Shown here piece by piece: positions 1 through 11,519 of a stretch of DNA of 64,000 bases. The notes below the pieces were generated by a model that had not been told where the DNA came from, did not search any database, and worked only from the letters and a program-made list of their open reading frames with translations. The stretch's first letter is position 1. Every line of letters begins with the position of its first letter. The translations under genes and the position numbers were made by a program. The DNA is from Arenicola marina (lineage: Eukaryota; Annelida; Polychaeta; Arenicolidae), in assembly GCA_964019135.1 (NCBI GenBank), contig OZ025260.1, positions 37,739,373 to 37,803,372 of the forward strand, in the 5' to 3' direction.

Positions 1-2975
1 TCAAGAGACTAAGTTGGACGATAGCTTTCCGGCAGGCCAATTTACTTTAAATGGGTACAAGGTCCACCGAAATGATAATACAGACAGCTCTGGAGGCATA
101 ATGGTGCAGGTAAGAGACGATATACCACACCGGCGGCGCAAGGATATAGAAATTAATGAAGACGAGAAGGGGCGTATCGAATCCCTGGCAATAGAAGTGA
201 CGCTGAATGCTGAAAAGTGGCTCTTTCTCAGTGTATACAAGCAGCCGAAGGTAAAAAACGCATTACTTGTGACAAAGATCGATAGCCTTCTGAATGCAAT
301 TGCTGCTGAACAGGTTAACCTTGTACTGTTGGGAGATTTAAATGTAAACATGTTAAACCATAAAAATTGTCTGAATGACGTATTAGAGGTCTATGGTACT
401 AAAAATATCGTTAAGTCACCAACTTGTTTCAAAGGTAAAATACCGACCTTAATTGATGTTGTGATTACAAATGTGTCGAAGCGCTTACGAGATGTATCAT
501 GTATAGATACGGGCCTCAGCGATTTTCACCATATGGTTTGCGTAGCAACGAAAATAGAAGTTCCCATTAGGCAGCAGAAACGTGTCTATTATCGAAGCTT
601 TAAACATTTTGATGAGATTAAATACAAAGACGATCTAGCATCGGTACCTTTTCATGTAGGTGAAGTCTTTGAAGATGTTGATGATTCATATTGGTTTTGT
701 AGCACATTGATCAAAGAGGTCGTTGATAGACATGCACCAACCAAGCAACGGGTAGTTAAGAATAACTGTGTGCCCTATATGAATAGCCATCTTCGCAAAG
801 CCATAAATGTAAAAAATATGCTGAGACGGAAGTACGAGCAATTGAGTAGCCAAGAGAATTGGGAAAAATACAGAAAGCAAAGGAATCTCATAGGACGTCT
901 TCGGAAAGTAAGCATGCAAAAGTACATAAAGGGGAAATGTAGCGAAGCTACGACTAACGGGAAGGAATTCTGGAAAGTTGTAAAACCACTGATATCAAGA
1001 AAAAACGCAAGCAGCGGAAACGTGTTACTGAAAGAGCGAGACGAAATAATATCAGATCCGTCAAAGGTAAGTGACATATTTAATCAATATTTCATAGACG
1101 TTGCCAAAGACATAGGCCAACAAGATGACATACCAGATGATCAACCAATAGACGAAACCCTTCTTTATCACAAAGACCATAAATCCGTTATGGCTATAAA
1201 GGAAGGTAACCAAGGTATAACGGAAACTTTTAACTTTCGGGCAGTAAGTAGCCACGAAATATAAAATGCACTTAAAGGCATTGACGTGTCGAAGGCTAGT
1301 GGCTACGACAAGATACCTCCGAAGCTTATCAAGCTGGGAGCTGCCATCCTGTGTGAGCCATTAAGGTATGTGTTAAATATGACGATTAATTGTAATACGT
1401 TTCCAAAAGAACTAAAATACGCTGAAGTCACACCAATTTTCAAGAAGAAGGACAACTTAAATAAGGAAAACTACAGGCCAGTAAGTGTTCTCCCCTGTAT
1501 CTCCAAGATATATGAAAAAATATTGTGTGACCAGCTTATGTCCTTTATGGAACCCAGGTTATCACCCAGACTATCTGGGTTTAGAAAGGGACACAGTTGT
1601 CAAAGTCTACTGATGCGCTTAGTTGAAGACTCCAAAAATGCATTAGATAATAATCAAGTTATGGGAGCTATACTAATGGATCTCTCAAAAGCATTCGATT
1701 GTCTTCCCCATAGATTATTGATTACCAAGATGAACGCTTATGGCATAAGTAAACAATCATGTACGCTAGTTGCAAGCTATCTTACGAACCGCGAACAGAG
1801 GGTAAAACTAGGACATAATCGGAGCGAGTGGCTTACCCTCAAGAAAGGAGCACCACAGGGATCTGTTTTTGGTCCACATCTGTATAATGTATTTACGAAT
1901 GACCTGCTTGTATCCACCGCACGGGGAACCGATAAGTATAATTATGCTGATGATAATACTGTGGCGGCTCAAGGTAAGGAGTTTAACAAGGTTAAAGTAA
2001 CTCTAGAGAAGGCGTTATCGGAGATAACAACGTGGTTCGTCGACAATTACATGAAAGCGAACCCAAGTAAGTACCAGGCAATCGTGTTTGAAAAGAGAAA
2101 CGAATTAAGTCAGCACAGATCGTTTTCGATTTCTGGAACAGAACTGGCAGCACAACAGGAAGTAACATTACTAGGTATTCAACTGGACGCTAGGTTAACT
2201 TTCGGCAACCATATATCAAGTTTATGCAAGAAGGCTGGAAAAAGTCTCAATGTCTTGGCTAGAGTTTCTAAATTAATGGATGTTGATAGCAAACTTACGT
2301 TATTTCATGCTTTTATTCTTTCACATTTTAATTATTGTCCCGTTGTATGGCATTTTTGTGATATAAAAAATATGCGTAAGATTGAAAAGATACAGGAGCG
2401 GGCATTGAGGTATGTGTTTAATGACTTTAGATCAGAATACGCAGAGTTGAGGAAGAGAGCGGGTAGACCATTGCTATATGTTGAACGATTGCGCTGCATA
2501 TCATTAGAAGTTTACAAGAGTATCAACAAGATTGGGCCTAGTTATCTTCAGGACATGTATAACGTGAAGGAAAACAATTACATTTTAAAAAATGGGCCAA
2601 ATTTATGTATGCCACGCGTTAAGACAACAGCTTATGGCCATAATTCATTGAAGTATCAAGGTAGCAAGCTATGGAACATGCTCAACAAGGAAACGAAGTT
2701 AGCCAAATCTGCCAAGCAATTTAAAACAACGCTGTCAACCTCGGATGTGTTCTTGTGTCACTGTAATTCGTGCACATTATGTAACATAGCTAATGGGTAA
2801 GGTTTTATGAGATGCAAAGATTGTTATATTTTCATTGTCATATGTATATATATCTCATCCGCTCATGTCATTTTATCATTGTCGGTCAATAGCACGTGTG
2901 CTAATGTTTATTGTTGACTTTTACATACCGACGTTAAATAAAACTTTATCTTATCTTATCTTATCTTATCTTATA
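1..2975 (+). mobile_element. Jockey/CR1-like LINE, cut by window start
   Basis: Non-LTR retrotransposon in plus orientation. Its 5' end lies left of the window: the open frame begins at base 2 with the apurinic endonuclease motif ETKLD. An endonuclease domain is followed by a reverse transcriptase with a YADD catalytic box. A 3' UTR of about 150 bases then ends in AATAAA at about 2937 and a pentanucleotide tail of TTATC repeats (2947-2975), as in the Jockey superfamily (CR1, Daphne, Crack and kin), which often end in short tandem tails. The coding frame is open apart from one stop, so the copy looks fairly young. No target-site duplication can be judged because the 5' end is missing. It lies in or beyond the 3' side of the F-box gene on the other strand. 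Clade assignment is an inference from motifs and tail. Confidence 0.9.
2..2800 (+). pseudogene. LINE ORF2 (endonuclease-reverse transcriptase) with one in-frame stop
   Basis: The frame is continuous from base 2 to the stop at 2798-2800, except for a TAA at 1262-1264. Both halves (14-1264 and 1286-2800) are in the same frame, so this is a nonsense change and not a frameshift. Endonuclease motifs: ETKLD at the window edge, LLGDLNVN near 328-352, and SDFHHM near 520-537, a variant of the usual SDH motif. Reverse transcriptase motifs: YRPVSVLP, SGFRKGHSC, MDLSKAFDCLPH (about 1676-1711), GAPQGSVFGP (about 1850-1878) and NYADDNTV (about 1940-1963), followed by LGIQLDARLTF and the thumb region. The C-terminus is Cys/His-containing (CHCNSCTLC). 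The polymerase triad looks intact, so only the stop argues against function; read-through or an unseen intact relative cannot be excluded. Confidence 0.88.
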
Positions 2976-3847
2976 TATAGCTGCGCATTCGATCCTGTGA
3001 CAGTTGTTCGGAAAACAATATAGAGCATGGATCAATTCTTGAGAAGCTTTGATTCTGCAGCCGACGCGCTGCAGTCTTCGGTAAAATAAATTAATCAAAT
3101 ACTTTCATGCATTCCGAGATTTAAGGCTTGTTTACTTTCGCGGTTTATAAACAACTCCTCCGCCGACTGACTCGTCCTCCGGGCAGCACAATGGAGACCA
3201 AAGCCCAGCTCATTACTTAGCAACCAAGGTGTTGCTCTTTCACACCTGCTACACGGCACAAATAACCCCCTAGATAGGGACTTGCCCCTCTCGCCGAAAG
3301 CCTGCAATCACAAGCAGTGAAGTGCAATCATGGGGGCCGGCACTACGCAATAACAAAGGAGCCTAGACGCATTGTTAATTTAGGTCCGATAGTGTCCGAA
3401 AATATACATACACTTGAAAAATTATCTGCGTTGGGTGTCCGAAAACTTACAGTACGCTAAATTTATCCTATTTCTGCCTTTGAGGGGGTGTCCGAAAACA
3501 TACAGTGTCCGCAAACATACGTGAAATACGGTAGGTACTAAAATATGTATAGCGTATCCCAGTTTAGTCTTAGATTAATATAATATATTTAAATTCTCAT
3601 TATATAAATAATGCAAGTAAAGAATATAAGAATTAAAACACAATATTACTGGAGGCCTTCATAGGGACCACTATAGTAATATTGCAGTATGTTGAATACT
3701 GAAAGATAAATATTACTATTTAAACATCTTGTAAATATTTGAAAAAATGACATATATATATATATAAAAAATATTTCTGTAATTAAATCCAATATCTATA
3801 ACATATCATAAAATATAAGATATATCACAAAATATGAATATCCTTAC
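2976..3847. other. AT-rich non-coding stretch, probable F-box gene intron
   Basis: No coding exon is recognised. It lies directly downstream (minus strand) of the F-box exon's splice donor, so it is probably intron. A motif GTGTCCGAAAA recurs about four times between 3390 and 3510, and a short TA run lies at about 3751-3766. The minus ORF near 3095-3307 resembles no family I know. Confidence 0.5.
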
Positions 3848-4884
3848 CAATCTGTTATCCAAGAAATTCCATCAATATTCAGGTCTTGCAAATTTGGTAA
3901 TTGCTTTGCAATTATTGATACACTGTCATCCATGACATGCATACAATGAGATAGATTTAGTTTCTTTAAGGTCTTGATGCGACAGATCTTTTGAATACAT
4001 TTATGGTCTATCTGACTACAACCCTCGACGTTGAGGGTTACAAGCCCTGTCAGATGATTGGCAATGGTGCTTAAACTCTGACAATTAATACTTAGTACAA
4101 ATCCAAGATCTAATTCTCTTAACAAATGACAACTGGATGCTATCAGATAAATTACTTCTTCAGATACATCACATGCATGTAAGCATAGAGTCTTCAGCAA
4201 TGCCGCTCTGGAAAGTATATTTTCAAGTAACTCAATATTTAACTCTATATTTGTATCAAACTCTAACTTCTGCCAATGTATTGGGTCATAGGCTAATTGC
4301 TGCCAAAGTTCACACACTAGAGCTACAGAATGACAAAGCTGAGGAATTGTTAAATAAGTGAAGATTTTGTGAATAAGTTCTTCAGGAAGATCATTAAAGT
4401 GAAATCCTAGATCGCTAGTTAGTTTTGCAACCTCCTTACAAACTTTCAACTCATCATCTTGTACAGAGTCCAATTTTAATCCATTGTCATTCTCACCAAA
4501 TTCTTTAACCTCCTCTACAAAGTTATTCTTTAAGATAGGCATCATATCACTTTTGTCTTTACTATCAATATCATTCTTTCTGCGGGTTTCTTCATTTAGA
4601 GGAATGTTAATAATGTCAAGCTGATGGCATTCTTGATTGGTAGCATACAGTTCTTGATCAGGAGATATATAATTCATAGCATACAGTTCTTGCTCAGGAG
4701 ATATATAATTCAGACAGGCGATGCCAGATTCCTGTTCAATGGATACGCCATTGCCTGTGTCAGTGGGTGCAGCCAAAGCAGGCAAATGCAGCATGGAATT
4801 GGCACTGCCATTGTCACAGACTGCTTCTGAATGTCTATTAAGGTTTTCATCTTTCATATCCTCCTTCTGAGTCTCAAGCTCCAT
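3848..4884 (-). CDS. F-box/leucine-rich-repeat protein, N-terminal exon (partial gene)
   Basis: An adaptor of the SCF ubiquitin ligase class: the F-box would bind SKP1 and the LRRs would choose the substrate. From the ATG at 4884 (MELETQKEDM) there is an acidic, low-complexity N-terminal region of about 160 residues. The F-box follows at about 164-208 (LPEELIHKIFTYL, VALVCELWQQLAYDP). Leucine-rich repeats of the cysteine-containing kind run from about 230 to the exon end (LKTLCLHACDVS, LVTLNVEGCSQI, LKKLNLSHCMHV, LQDLNIDGISWI). The exon ends inside an LRR at a good donor (GATTG|GTAAGG, donor 3842-3847), so further LRR exons must lie left of 3848. None is seen before the window edge, so the LINE probably sits in this gene's intron. 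The frame is open up to 4986 without an ATG; an acceptor-like CTCCACAG lies just before this start. A 12-residue block (NYISPEQELYA) is tandemly duplicated. The exon is AT-rich, unlike KLHL8. Confidence 0.82.
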
Positions 4885-5559
4885 AATTTGTATCTGTGGA
4901 GCTAGATCAAATGTACTGAAGAATGTGGGGCATAAATATGTTGCACCCAGCAGAACTGGAATCGCTGCAGTTCCTGTCAGTTCCACATTCAGCCATTACC
5001 GTGGGGGAGGGGCTCCGGATTTTCAATTCATCCGCAATTATCGCCCAAGTCACTTGTTATCTACTGCGAAACCCTATCCTGCAGAATATTAGACTATTTA
5101 ACACATTTCGGAGGGACGGAATTATGTCACCATCAGTCTAGAATAAAGATAACACGATGACCATGCAAGACAATTCCAAGTTCGCAAACATTACTTGACT
5201 TGCTACAGTGTGCTATAAGTCAACATACTACGGGATGTTAACAACATAGATTTAGTTATTGAACGGTGAACCAGATGTTCTATTTTATTGTCTCCGGTAT
5301 ATAACAAAAACAAGAGATATTCGACCGTAGGTCGAAGACGAAAATCCATAAGTACATTTGGAAGCTGTATTAATGGCGACGTTAAGAGTCGTCACGGCCA
5401 ATTTCGGCTAAAGGGCCTCTTAAGCGCAATTTGGACTAAACACTGCCTTCGATAGGCAGTGTGGGCACTGTAGGCGGAACTTAAATTGATATCCAATTTG
5501 AAGCCAAGAGCGCTTCTCTTGAAGCAATAGTAACGCTACTGTCGCCCCTTTTATTTATT
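4885..5559. other. F-box gene 5' flank or first intron, no gene seen
   Basis: The frame of the F-box exon stays open to about 4986 without an ATG. A CT-rich acceptor-like stretch lies at about 4885-4900 (minus), so a 5' UTR exon may lie further right. Nothing else can be supported here. Confidence 0.4.
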
Positions 5560-6230
5560 ATGTCTTCGTGACTTCACGAACTTCATTTGACGATCACGAC
5601 AATATTCGCGATGGCTTCTATTTTGTTAAATATACCTACTTACGAAATCATGGGTGAACTCATGTGCTTGTGGGGTGATAGTAGCTATTGCCAAATTAGC
5701 TGAACATCAAGCAGGCCCAAACTTGTGTAGGAGCACGTAAGCTATGACGTTGACGCACACTTAGCCCCCTCGCCATAAGGTGTCTCTGAAGACGACGTGT
5801 TTAAGTGGACATGAAAGTTTGTTCTCAAGAGCGATTGCTTGACTCATTATGAATGACGCTACGAATTTAACTTTTTATCTAATAATACGTCATCGTGACG
5901 TGACATGACGTCATTTGACGTTCGCGCAAATGCTCAAGATGGCTTCTATTTCTTTAATATGTCTACTTATCAACTCGGGTTATGACAGCTATTGCCAAAG
6001 TGGCTGAAAATAAACCAAACCCAACATTTCGTACAGACACGTTAGTTATGACGTCATTTTTGACGCATACTTATCCCCTGCGCCAAAAAAGTTACACGCG
6101 GCACAAACTGTCCCTGAACACGACCTACAACGTCAAGCGACTCGAAAGTCGCCATACATTATAATAGCTGAGTAATAGCTTACGTTAGATGTGTGACGTC
6201 ATGACGTCATAGTGACGTTATGACGTGACG
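5560..6230 (+). repeat. Diverged tandem duplication of about 300 bp, rich in TGACGTCA-like motifs
   Basis: Two halves align in order: about 5575-5800 and about 5915-6130. Shared blocks are GATGGCTTCTATTT, CTATTGCCAAA followed by GCTGAA, TATGACGT before TTGACGCA, then ACTTA..CCCC.TCGCC / ACTTATCCCCTGCGCC. After the second half, TGACGTCA-type palindromes are dense (about 6190-6230). No protein is supported. It may be a decayed repeat family or a local duplication. Confidence 0.6.
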
Positions 6231-8338
6231 CACGACAATGTCCCAGTGGTAATACGCCAAGGTTTACTGCCACAAGTTATTCGATTAAAGAGCTAGGCGA
6301 TAGAAAGAATAGTCCTTCAGCTATGGCTTGACAGGAATGGCCAAAAGTTGCATTAGTTTATTATTGCGGAGACACCGAGATCTAGGACAAGAACAAAGAA
6401 CATATATATATAAGAATATATCACCTGCATGCGAAGTGATATAGCAACTCATTTGTTTCATTTACTAGTTCTCTGCCGATCAATGGTCCCTACCATTTGG
6501 CGTAAAGATCACAGCTCTGGCCTGTTTTTCTTACTTTTGACGTTGTTTTAAAGATGGACACAATCTCTATTCACTCATCATTGGTGACCCCGCAAAGGTG
6601 TCGCCCCACTTTGAAGCGCTCTAGCGCCATAACTGAGTAACATCCGCCTGATTAAAGCATTAAGTGATCTGTAGATGCTTATTGGCAACTAGTTGGCGAA
6701 AAGATTGCAATTTTAGCATTTTTATCTGATTTTTTACGATTTTTTGTTCAATGGCAAGAATCTGTATGTTTATCATTAGGCCAGTGGCTTCGTTACCATG
6801 GAAATAAAAAATAATACAGAGATCGCCGTGTTTTTCTTATAACTTGCTTTAAGGTGATATTACCTCACTGTGTGGTGATGGAGACTAAAATAGCTTGAGC
6901 GGAAATAGGTCATATTCACCCAAGTTCATTTTCCCCATAGGATCCTATGTTAAACGAGTTTTACTGGATACCGAAAAGTAATATGGCTATGGAACCATGT
7001 CGACAGATTATGACTCAGCTTAGTATTATCCATCCACAGCGGCAAGCATTGAGCGATGGCTTTAATAGGACGCCCGTGGGAGCCTCTGCTAACACCAAAA
7101 AGCCGTATCTTTCAGCATTGGCCAAATTTCAAAAAAAATCCTGTGACGTCACTATTTGATCCAATCGCATGCGGTAAGCACTGAGGCTACTATGTATCAT
7201 GTTTAACTAAGAAAAAATCTCGGTGTCCCTTGATGGAGGCACTTGTGAAATACACGACAAAACATTTTTCCCAGCCTAAAGATACAGCGCTTTAACATGG
7301 GAAGTCCCATTGAGAAATGCCGTCGGCCCTGGAACCGGAAATAAGATAGGAACATATTGTTTTTAGTTTGCAGCTATACGAGGAACTACTTTTTCTACAA
7401 TATGGTGCTACTTTCTAATTTTGGGGATTTTTTTCAGATTTTTGATGATTTTTTTTAAGTACCAAAAATGACGTCGTTGTGGCGTCACGGGACGCATCAG
7501 AAAACTCTAAGATTCGACACAATTCATCTCAATTCATATTTCTATGACATATTAGAACATCATAGCGATAGCTTGATGGCAAATGTGCCCAAAAGCGAGA
7601 AAACTGACAGAGGTCATTTAGTGCCTTTTCCGCAAAACTTTTTACTCGAAAATGAGTATTACGCATCAAAAAGTGAACAATACCTGAAAATTGCGTCTTA
7701 AATGCTAGCACATTTTGAAACTGACCAGAGATCTCAAGCCTCAATATTAACGGATATATAAGCGTTTTTAGTTATTTTTTCAACTTTTACCTGGGTGACG
7801 AGGATGATGTAGCCCTATTGCCTAGCTATGAGATACTAAAGGCTGCAAACCGATGTATGCAGCCGTTAGGTCACAAGAACACTTCCCGTTTTTTCGTGAA
7901 ACAGACATACAAACACGACCAACTGACATATGACGAATTTTCGTCATAACAAACAGACAGACAGAACAGCTCATTCCACAGATAACCAAACTTTATTTTA
8001 TCATCAGAAACCAGAAGACAACTCCGCATCCCAGGGGGGCGGTGGGGGGGGGGGAGTGCGTTGGGCTGGTGGCGACAGTGAATGAATTGCTTATATATAT
8101 ATATAACCTTGACGAAATAATATTCAGTATTACTGGTCAGGGGGGGTCTAGTCAGGGGTTCACGTTGTTCATAAAACGAGAATTCGGGCACAAGTATTTG
8201 GCCATCAGTTTTACCCTGAACTCTTATATCATCACCATTAACTGATTTAGTACATATATTTATAATTTGTCATCATATTTGCAAAACCTGAATTCCCACT
8301 AAAATTGCGAAAATTTACAATCTCTCCTCCTCCCTCCC
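6231..8338. other. Intergenic DNA, no gene supported
   Basis: The sequence is AT-rich with scattered short ORFs (6947-7159, 7468-7701), none resembling a known family. A TA run lies at about 8091-8104. Similar phrases in different places (for example CCTGTGACGTCAC near 7139) hint at old mobile DNA, but I cannot define ends. Confidence 0.4.
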
Positions 8339-8402
8339 CTCCCCCCCCCCCCCCCCCCATCCCGCCCCTCTCTCCCCCCTCCCTCCCCCATCCCGCCCCT
8401 GC
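8339..8402. repeat. Homopolymer C tract and C-rich low-complexity DNA
   Basis: A run of about 20 C residues begins at about 8340 and is followed by imperfect CCCTCTCCC-type units. It explains the Gly/Arg-rich ORF read on the minus strand near 8299-8565. Such G/C runs could form quadruplexes on the G strand, and the run length is unreliable in assemblies. Confidence 0.85.
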
Positions 8403-8424
8403 TATTTCCTTCCTTATTCACGCG

Positions 8425-8460
8425 ATATGACCCGAAGCAGCCTGAATATACATCCAGCCG
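8425..8460 (+). mobile_element. Possible 3' scrap of the window's tRNA-SINE family
   Basis: The phrase CGCGATATGACC..AAGC..CCTGAAT matches the 3' end of the SINEs at 13601, 35713 and 39996 (there CGCGATATGACCAAAAGTGG, ending in CCTGAAT). Only about 30 bases match, so this is tentative. Confidence 0.35.
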
Positions 8461-8812
8461 ACCTCCAGGGTCCCGCGGCGCCTGCACACATTGATGGCGC
8501 GGATAACGGAGACATCGTAACTGTTCTCCGGGCAAGCAGAGTAAATAAAATCTACTGATGAACATCTGTCAAAGCCCGAGCTGAGGCGGGTTGGGAAATT
8601 TGTCACCCGGGCCGTTCACACCCGAACGGAAGGAAATCTTCGTTCAGTTCGCGATCTGTATAAGGTTTGGCAGTTTGTAGGTACGTCGCGCATGGATGTT
8701 ATTGTCACGCCATACAATAGACCTACACAGCCTGGATCGTAGGCATATAGATCTAGGCCTGTCGTTGCGGAAGAATCTAGCCTATAGTATAGGCTATAGC
8801 TATAATCACAGA

Positions 8813-8896
8813 CACAGGCACAGTAAATAGACTGACACAGAAGGCGGTGCGGAACCCCCCCCCCCCTGTGTCAGTCGATTTACTGTACCTGTGCCT
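8813..8896. repeat. Long imperfect hairpin, arms about 28 bp, C-rich loop
   Basis: The left arm (8813-8840, beginning CACAGGCACAGTAAAT) and right arm (8866-8896, ending TTTACTGTACCTGTGCCT) are inverted copies around a loop holding a C homopolymer. A second small palindrome (AGCCTATAGTATAGGCT) lies just before it, about 8778-8796. It could be a tiny MITE remnant or a palindromic expansion. Confidence 0.8.
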
Positions 8897-10971
8897 ATAA
8901 ATATAATATAGTCGGCATGGAAACTATTTGCCACCTCGTTTTCTAATTTGACACAAAATGTTTCATGGACAAGCCTAAAATCAGTTTATTATTGTCAACT
9001 TGAACCAAAGACCCAACAGAATTTGGCGTACTCACAGTCCTGTTATCGAAAGAATTCACATGATGCCAACATTATGAGTTTCATGCAAGGGAAGCAGACA
9101 AGTTTCGCTATGGCGGTCGCTCTGTTTACCTTGTCATCTGTCATGTCTGTGGGCGATTGTATTGCTGGTATTTTGGGCAGGGGGGTTAGGTTGTATCAAT
9201 GTCAAGCCGTAACTTGAATTAAGCTTACATGCATTTATAGTTCCTCTCATATATATGAACATTGAAGCTACAAACATATCTTTTACATTGCTTTTGCATT
9301 GAGACGCTACAATTACTGTTAGTGTAGAAATTTTGCATAGGCACATAAATTCATAATGCTCTGTCCCCTTGTCTAGTGCCTGATATTAGACTCTTCCGTA
9401 GGCTTACTTCTTTTAACCAATGAAAACACAGTAAGATGATCTTTACCTAACGACATCATGAAATGGTGGCTGTTAATACACTTTTATCTGCTATACTTTA
9501 AGCTAGAGACTATCGTGTTGTGCTGTTATTAAACAAGATACACTTTCAAGTAAGTTAAAATCACAAGGGTCTTGCGTAATGGAGCAAATAAATATATAAA
9601 TCGTGGCTGCAAATGGTGCACGGACAAAAATATTTACGAAAGCGAGGTGGCAGATATTAAACACGCTGACTATAGTCTTAGGCCCAGCTAAGTTAGCCTC
9701 ACAAGACCCGGTTTCTGCAGTGCTACCAGTGTTACAAGGCTGGATCATAGTTCCATATATATGTAATGCTGTTCGCTCCGATATGGGTGTAGTCAGAGAC
9801 AGAGAACTGACCCTATTGTATGGTGGTAGCCACAGCAGCTTGCTTGCAAGACTATCTGGATCAGTGCCAGTGGATGGCCTGGGCAATATTAGTTCTAGTT
9901 CTGAAATGGTAAAATCTGCTACGCCACTTAGCACTTTTGGATTTCAGAGATCAAACCAGGAGAAAGCTGCGAATGATGGCCATTGCCTAGCCCAGAACCC
10001 TAGGCTGTGTGGGCTGAGATGCATGATTTAACCATAGCCATGGGTAGCTGTAGCCCCCTAGGCATATAGCATAGAGAGTCAGGCATGATAGGGCTAGTCT
10101 ATTGTCTAGAAGCCTTGGCAGAGAGATGCTGTAATTCTTCCAACTTGAGTTCTGTCACTAACAGCATCTGTTGCCACTTGAACATTACTTGAGGGATCAA
10201 GGGATGAGTGGAAGCAGACTTTATCATTTCTGATATGGAACTAGGGCTGTACCTATGGTGGGATATATGTCAACTTGGACCATAGTCATTATTCCAAATC
10301 TGTAGAGGCTGCAAATACCCTGAAGATAGACTAGACTAGCAGATTACAGTAACTATTTGATAACTGCAGCTTTTATTGAAGTAGATATAAAACCAGTCGG
10401 ACAGTTTATATATATATATATATGTTAACTTAAAATAAAATAGGTAAACTGAGACCTAGCTTAACTTTGATATATATAGGAAACTATATTCAACCTAGGA
10501 AAGATAGTTAGATCTTTAAGACCAGGTTATGCCATTTATGCACATACAGCTTTGTATGCCTTGTACATGTTGTAAGAAAGATGTGTATGTAAAAATGTGC
10601 CAGTGACAGTGTTACAGGAAAGAGATCACAAAGTATGATTGAGCATTTTGTTGCAACCAAATATTACAAAGGGTAATAGACCATACTTGTCTATCTTGTA
10701 TGCTATATCTAGGTAAGCCTTGGCATTCCAGCCCAATTCACTTGCCATTTTAGCTGCTGTGACATCAAGTACATCTGACCGGGTAGTTGCATATAGAAAA
10801 TGGAGTATATGTGATTATTCATAAGGTGTTTTTACTCTTCTACTATTATATAAAGCCAGTAGCTATTTATCATGCATGGCTGCTTGCTAGTTATGTCTAA
10901 TAGCAGTAAGGTCATGATATGGTTCGGTAACAGCAGACAACAATACTGGAAGCTTGAATGGATGACAAATA
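8897..10971. other. Intergenic DNA, no gene supported
   Basis: Overlapping ORFs of 142-143 codons on both strands at 9503-10031 resemble no family I recognise and lack splice or start evidence. A TA microsatellite lies at about 10408-10424. Nothing else is definable. Confidence 0.4.
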
Positions 10972-11437
10972 TGGCCAAATACACATCCTTAGAACCAGTA
11001 GTAAATAATTAGATGCCACATCTATCAACCAATGTTTCCCTCACCACTGTACTATTTATTAGAAGTGGTCAGCCCATGGCCTAGAAGGTATCATAACTGA
11101 CTATTATCTAGTATGCTCTTCTGGGCCAGCCAAAACAGCCGGTTCCTGGTTTGAATCCCATCTATGCAAATATATATATGTGTGCCAGATAAGGATCCCT
11201 TGCATTTCTTCACAAAGATCAAGTGATACTCATGGCTCCTTTTTGTGTTGACCCTTCCCATTGTCTTGATATGATAATGCATCCTACTTAAGCCAACTTG
11301 AATGGGGAAAGGGGAGGGATGGGATGAGGGAACATGTATGACCTATAGATTAGTTAGTACAGTGGTGAGGGAAACATGGGTTGATATATGTGGCATCTAA
11401 TTATTTACTACTGGTTCTATGAATGTGTATTTGGCCA
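10972..11437. mobile_element. Inverted-repeat element with 83-bp arms enclosing a SINE
   Basis: The left arm (10972-11054, starts TGGCCAAATACACAT) and right arm (11355-11437) are reverse complements over 83 bases. By eye I count four mismatches, about 95% identity. Between them lies a tRNA-type SINE (about 11100-11290). This fits a MITE-like element with a nested SINE, or an inverted duplication of flanking DNA around a SINE. No clear target-site duplication is visible at the outer ends. Confidence 0.8.
11100..11292 (+). mobile_element. tRNA-derived SINE, diverged copy
   Basis: It contains a B-box-like GGTTTGAATCCCATCT near 11148, the family core GATAAGGATCCCTTGCATTTC near 11187, and a 3' part ending TTAAGCCAAC. 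It aligns block by block with the SINE at 33461-33668 (GGTTCGAATCCCACCTGTGC, GATAAAGATCCCATGTCTTTC, CTGAAGCCAACC). It lies inside the 83-bp inverted-repeat pair. No gene product. Confidence 0.75.
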
Positions 11438-11519
11438 GTGTTATTACTCTTGCCATATTACTTGTATGTTAAAGTTCGCCACCCTAGCTTTACCAGGTCT
11501 ATCAGGGTTTTCTTTGTGA

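Noticed and set aside
3095-3307. Downstream LRR exon of the F-box gene
   Set aside because: The minus ORF has no LRR pattern (no LxxLxL), so remaining LRR exons are assumed to be outside the window.
9503-10031. Overlapping 142/143-codon ORFs on both strands as a gene
   Set aside because: No recognisable domain, no start or splice support; both-strand openness suggests chance.
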